This document shows positions 59,901-64,000 of a stretch of 64,000 bases of DNA, piece by piece; position 1 is the first letter of the stretch, and every line of letters begins with the position of its first letter. A program made the translations under genes and the position numbers. Below the pieces are notes generated by a model, which saw only the letters and a program-made list of their open reading frames with translations, did no database searches and was not told the DNA's origin. Source of the DNA: Spirometra erinaceieuropaei (Eukaryota; Platyhelminthes; Cestoda; Diphyllobothriidea; Diphyllobothriidae); assembly GCA_902702965.1 (NCBI GenBank), contig CACRXP010000014.1:1552979-1616978 (forward strand), in the 5' to 3' direction.

Positions 59901-61285
59901 TTGACTACAGAAATCTAAATTCCTAGAATTTTGGTGAAAACGCATGCAAAAAGTAAACAAAATGCAAAGCCTGGGAATTTTTTAACTTGTACAAATTTTG
60001 AAATGATATATTTCATGCTAGTCAGCAAAACCTGGGAAGACATCCGAAGTCGGATGCACTTTAAATGACTGACTCTATACAAATTTTGACGATTCTTGAG
60101 GAACCATCTCGAACCGCTCTTTTTTCCAAGGAAGATTTTTTCAAGACGTGGCACACAACACTGTGGATATTGCTCCGAGTAACTTATTGAGAGTTTTTGC
60201 AAATCCAATAAAACGAATTCAAGAGGCGCCTGCATTTTCATCCAAGTAATCGACGTTCAAATAATTTAACAGGCAGTGAAGTGCATTTTATGCAGTTTTT
60301 CCACAATCGATTATGAACCTGGGCTTTTTTCGTGTTCACACGTGCGGTCTCGGCCAACGGTACAATCGACATTTGCCAACTGCTCTCGCATTTCTTCCAA
60401 ATTAATTATTTGTTGCCTGATCGCAAACCCCGTTAGTCCTAGGCATCAATTTTAATTTCTAGCTTCCCACCGGTTTTTTTCCTTTCTTTGTTAATCCGTC
60501 GTAAGGGAAACTCAGGACTGTACATCCATAAACAAGGTTGTCTTTGCAACGGAGCCGCGTCCCAAGAGCACTATCTGTGATTTCAGATTAACCCTTGTTC
60601 TAGTTTTTTTTCCCATTATCTACACACTCTGGGCATGTGAACTCTCTTAATCTCTAAAGTAAGGAATCGTGCTTAGAATTAAGTGTTACTATGCCATGCT
60701 TTACTTTGTAACTGTCCATGTCTGCAAGAGATGTGCTAGTAAGCCTCACTTTAAAGCTTTCAAGTATTTCGATAACTTTTTTCTACCGAGGACTGGACGG
60801 CGGATTGAAGCAACTCCTGAGTGTGCTCAGTGCGGGCCGATGTGTCATCTGGGGTGCTTAAGCCTGGTTCGTGAACTTTAATGGGATATCACGTGCTTTT
60901 AAACGTGAGCAGGGGATCTTTGCTTATCGACTTTGTCTAGGTCATACGTTGTCTGTTGATCATACTGAGAGTGGGAAGAGAGAACGAGCTAGGTGCAACG
61001 AAATTCTCCGTCTTTAAAAATAATACGACCCCAAAATCAACCGATATGTATTCCAGATGACCGTTGTCCTCACAGAAAAATATTATCAAACTACTGGCGC
61101 AATTATGCCTCGCAAAATTCATGCGAAACATTATATCCAGAAGCATGCTGTATGCGCATGTTGTGCTTAGAGACATCTAAATGCATATGACGGTTTCAAA
61201 TTGACGGCAAGAATATTGGGCTTGATCGCTATTGTGTGGAAATTAACCAGGTTGAAAGGGCCAACATCTTAATATCAGTAGTTCA
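53980..61285. other. Long stretch with no recognised gene
   Basis: 53.98-57.8 kb is less AT-rich and has a C run near 54882-54898. Frames of 95-130 codons occur on both strands (54553-54942, 55608-55901, 56695-56982 plus; 56249-56551, 57819-58160, 59426-59767, 59915-60241 minus) without known motifs. Several overlap open frames on the other strand, as expected in eroded repeats. Confidence 0.4.
57222..57683 (-). CDS. Unrecognised 153-codon frame
   Basis: The longest ATG-initiated minus-strand frame apart from transposon fragments (starts MNLTQCQTIRASFLNLRTL). Rich in Leu, Ser, Pro and Arg, without a recognised domain, signal peptide or membrane anchor. Another minus-strand frame lies upstream at 57819-58160, so the two could be exons, but I could not find a convincing splice pair. 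Doubtful. Confidence 0.15.
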   Translation of the reverse strand: MNLTQCQTIRASFLNLRTLGALLLWPIRTTRMTLFHSSGLLSFLEGSCLVSVPPASSPLYEPFHQLIDLTRGRCFPLFSPNFQLARMVSTAVPRRRRFDASMLPMGYLTERLRILCGRWSLSLSPAMAMSFTPNYTTNHHWGRECILTCLPYC

Positions 61286-61289
61286 TCGA

Positions 61290-62290
61290 AGGTTGCGAAC
61301 TAGAGCTTGAAAACGGAGTAAAGGGCCCAGGTGTGTGGATGACGTCCTCTCTCAGACCCTCGTGTTACTTCGCCAAAATAGCAAAAAAGGCTTTGGCCAC
61401 CCTGAGATCCCTCTTTAACTTTGACGAAAAGCTTTTCGGTCGACTTTTCGGAACATATATCCGGTTGAGTTTGGAATTTGGCATTCAAGCATGGTCTTTG
61501 ATGGAGCAAGGCGACAATGTCTTGGGGAAGGTTCAATGAAGTGTGATCAAACTATTCAGGGGGCTGAAGGGCCTACCTTATAAGAAGCGGCCAAAAACGC
61601 TCAGATTTCTTCCTTTCTCTTTCATAGGCAATATCTAGGGGACATGATCATTGTCTTCAAACATGTCAAGGAGTAGACTGATCACATAAATTGGACGATT
61701 TTGTGAACTAGCACAAACGACAAATCACCAAGGTAACCAATATAAGTTGAAGACAAATTACGCCAAACTTGTAGTACGAGTTCACTTCTCCCCTCAACGA
61801 AATATCAAATCTCGGCCTTTCTCCACTGAGTTACAGACGGCTTAGAGGCGACCTGATAGAAACATTACGTGTAACACGCTTCCAGGAATGCTTTGCCTAT
61901 AGATGTCATCGTCTTAGCGTATAGTTCTAACAGTTTGTTAATCACATTACGTTTCTGTTTTTATTTCAGTTACGTTTGTTTTTTTTTAATACCCCAAGTC
62001 CATTGATTGTGAATGATGGCATTCAATTCGTCTCCCTCAAAAATTGAGATCGCACCAAATATGCATAGACTGACTACCGTACAGCACGTATAGTAATGTT
62101 TAGGTTTCTAACACTGGAAACAATTCGTTTATCCGACACTTCTCGAAGAACGTCTGTAGCTGCTTTATGTTTTCATTTTCAAGTTTTTGATATAATTGGC
62201 CTCCTTGTAACAAACAGGGTGTTCACTTTTTCAGCACCAATGTATCCCTCAAATAAAATGAAATAAACTGAACTTGGTGATAGCAGATTA
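61290..62290 (+). pseudogene. CR1-like LINE, decayed 3' end
   Basis: The plus strand encodes the end of a LINE ORF2: GVKGPGVWMTSSLRPS (about 61315-61360), CYFAKIAKKALATLRSLF, then GTYIRLSLEFGIQAWSL (about 61450-61505), then stop-ridden frames with IKLFRGLKGLPYKKRPKTL and a further decayed tail. In intact relatives this reads LGV.V..SL.PS...K..K.A...L followed by LE.AIQAW and LPYE.RL. A short A-rich 3' region ends about 62290. Stops begin at 61537. Confidence 0.7.
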
Positions 62291-62689
62291 GAACGAACTA
62301 CCTAATCCGGTTGTTCGGCGGAAATTGTTCAGGCATTTAAAAGAAGACTGGAGAACCTTTTATATGATGGCCATACGTTTATATGAGAAGAAATGATAAA
62401 ATATATCCTTTATCTGCCTACACATATGTCCACTGTTTAGTCTTTGTCTGTTAGTCAGGTCATCAAAGGCTCTGCCTTTGCTCATTTGTTATACTGAACT
62501 ACGATCATAACCACCCGTTCGTTGTCAGATTGTTTAATCACATCATCTGTCTCATCACGAAGCACAAACGTCATCGGGGTGTGGCTTTTGAAATTCAGCC
62601 GCCATTTTTCGTTGTTTCCCTCCAGTCACATGAATATTTGCTAATTGCATACCCCAGTCTTATTCCTTTGTTTTAATTTATCTATTACT
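62291..62689. other. Probable 5' leader of the following LINE
   Basis: No gene seen. The stretch separates the dead LINE 3' end from the open LINE frame at 62690 and may include that element's untranslated leader. Confidence 0.35.
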
Positions 62690-64000
62690 ATGAGGTTGTC
62701 TTTACAGTACGCTAGCACCTTATTAAAGGAGCTTAAACCCTGCGAAATTTCTGCATCGATTTTTCCGCCTCCTGATCATGACTCCAGTGGTTGCACTTTG
62801 CGGCCAATTTGTCGTTTCTGCGATTGTCCTGCGTTGGCGTTCTCACGCTCCCAAACGCAACGAACTCACGGTGCCAGCAGCAGTTACACTCTGACAACTT
62901 GTCCTGTTTCTCGTCCTTCCTCGCTGGCCTTCCCACGCTCGTATCAGCAAAGGCCAATTTTTCGAAAGCGACATCGCTGTGGATGGCAAGTTGCGCTTAA
63001 ACGCCAGCCTAATAACAAGTTGTCAATCCCGGGTTTTCTTTCGACTAACTGTCGATCGATATTTAACAAAGCCCATGATTTGGAATTACTTCTGTCAACC
63101 AAAGAACATGGCAAAACAGGAGTAATTTGCCTTCAGGAGACGTGGTTGAATAGCCATATTGACTCGGAATTAATCACTCCTTCGACATTTTGCTGTTTTC
63201 GAAATGATAGAGCATCTCCAACAGGCAGTAGAGGTGGAGGGGTGGCCATTTTTGTCAAGCAAGACTGGTGTATAAATTGTAAGCCCCTGTTTTCATATTC
63301 TGATGATTTAGTTGATGTAATTGCTGTTATCTGCAAGCCCCATTGGTTAAATAGCTTTAAGGGTATTATATTTGTCAGTATTTACATCCCCCCTTCCACA
63401 AATGAAGGCTCTCTGGGCCGTTTTTTTGACTTCCTCACACAAAAACTTGCTTCATTATCCTCAGACCATCTTATTCTTTTGTGCGGTGATCTTAACCGTG
63501 TGAGTTTTCGGCCCATTACCCTTCTAGGTTTTGATGACCTTGTTTCATTCAATACACGGGCTGATGCCCCTCTTGATCACATATTGACCAATTACCCAAA
63601 GCTTTTTTGTATTAAAAATAGAGCTCCACTCTCCGGGTCTGATCACTCAGTGCTACTAGGACTTCCAAAAGTCTATTCCACCTCTAAGCGTCAATTGCTT
63701 ACAAAACCCGAGAGGAAAATTACTGTTCGAGACACATCCGTAGATAAGATCCACTTACTGCAGAGTTCAATTACTAGTACCATCCCAACTTTTCTAGCAC
63801 TACCAAATGCTGAATTATGCTCTAATTATCTTACGCTATTTTTGAATCACATTTTTGATATTTGTTGTCCCCGTGAAACTGTTATGGTCAGGCCTGATAG
63901 AATCTCCTCACCATACCTCAAACATTTGAGACGTCGCAAAGAAACCTTTTACAAACTAGGTCAGCGTGACAAGGTGAAGGATATCAATGTTTTAATAAAG
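62690..64000 (+). CDS. LINE ORF2 with AP endonuclease domain, open to window edge
   Basis: An uninterrupted frame of 437 codons from ATG 62690-62692 to the last base, truncated by the window. It encodes the N-terminus of a non-LTR retrotransposon ORF2, whose endonuclease nicks target DNA to prime reverse transcription. AP-endonuclease motifs are all present in order: STNCRS (Asn120), QETWL (Glu150), GSRGGGVAIF, YIPPS, GDLN (Asp267, Asn269), LDHILTN, SDHS (Asp318, His319). The first 115 residues are Cys/Ser/Arg rich (SGCTLRPICRFCDCPA), possibly a small zinc-binding region. Reverse transcriptase should lie downstream, outside the window. The intact frame contrasts with every other transposon polymerase here and suggests a young copy of the CR1/Rex-like group (inference). 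Confidence 0.85.
   Translation, partial: MRLSLQYASTLLKELKPCEISASIFPPPDHDSSGCTLRPICRFCDCPALAFSRSQTQRTHGASSSYTLTTCPVSRPSSLAFPRSYQQRPIFRKRHRCGWQVALKRQPNNKLSIPGFLSTNCRSIFNKAHDLELLLSTKEHGKTGVICLQETWLNSHIDSELITPSTFCCFRNDRASPTGSRGGGVAIFVKQDWCINCKPLFSYSDDLVDVIAVICKPHWLNSFKGIIFVSIYIPPSTNEGSLGRFFDFLTQKLASLSSDHLILLCGDLNRVSFRPITLLGFDDLVSFNTRADAPLDHILTNYPKLFCIKNRAPLSGSDHSVLLGLPKVYSTSKRQLLTKPERKITVRDTSVDKIHLLQSSITSTIPTFLALPNAELCSNYLTLFLNHIFDICCPRETVMVRPDRISSPYLKHLRRRKETFYKLGQRDKVKDINVLIK

Overview
This window reads as nuclear DNA of a repeat-rich invertebrate genome, most likely a flatworm and probably a tapeworm (inference). The basis is AT-rich, gene-poor sequence; candidate exons with consensus GT-AG splice signals; and a mobile-element load of Penelope-like elements (PLEs) with GIY-YIG nucleases and hammerhead ribozymes, CR1-like LINEs, Tc1-like transposons and tRNA-derived SINEs. 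I see no bacterial features, rRNA, CRISPR array or long uninterrupted host gene.

Layout. 0.5-5.4 kb: decayed PLE ends, a Tc1 transposase relic, a duplicated segment and a complete foldback element (4472-5420). 5.4-9.8 kb: AT-rich, no supported gene. 9.8-15.7 kb: two decayed minus-strand PLEs with a Ty3/gypsy reverse-transcriptase relic between them. 15.98-17.90 kb: a complete Tc1-like element with 26-bp perfect terminal inverted repeats, TA duplications, a broken transposase and an apparent 43-nt intron. 21.4-27.7 kb: plus-strand exons resembling M13 metallopeptidases (neprilysin/ECE family). The best group (25543-27119) aligns over the zinc domain, but the second zinc-binding His and the downstream Glu motif are missing. 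28.8-33.6 kb: a telomere-like patch, a GC-rich block and repeat fragments. 33.6-35.0 kb: a near-mirror-symmetric SINE / foldback / SINE structure. 36.2-39.3 kb: more, weaker M13-like fragments on both strands. 39.3-53.7 kb: LINE, SINE and PLE fragments, a 320-bp hairpin, a tRNA-like sequence and a hammerhead-like core inside a palindrome. 54-61 kb: no recognisable gene. 61.3-64 kb: a decayed LINE 3' end, then an open LINE reading frame with an AP-endonuclease domain running off the window.

How the parts relate. Ends of the foldback elements resemble the Tc1-like element's terminal repeat, so its relatives probably mobilised them. Most PLE fragments end in a hammerhead core at the same place, as described for Penelope-like elements. 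The M13-like exons are the main candidate for host-derived, previously undescribed content: a local family of diverged, probably catalytically dead peptidase homologues or pseudogenes. All family calls come from reading motifs and spacing by eye; no database search was run.
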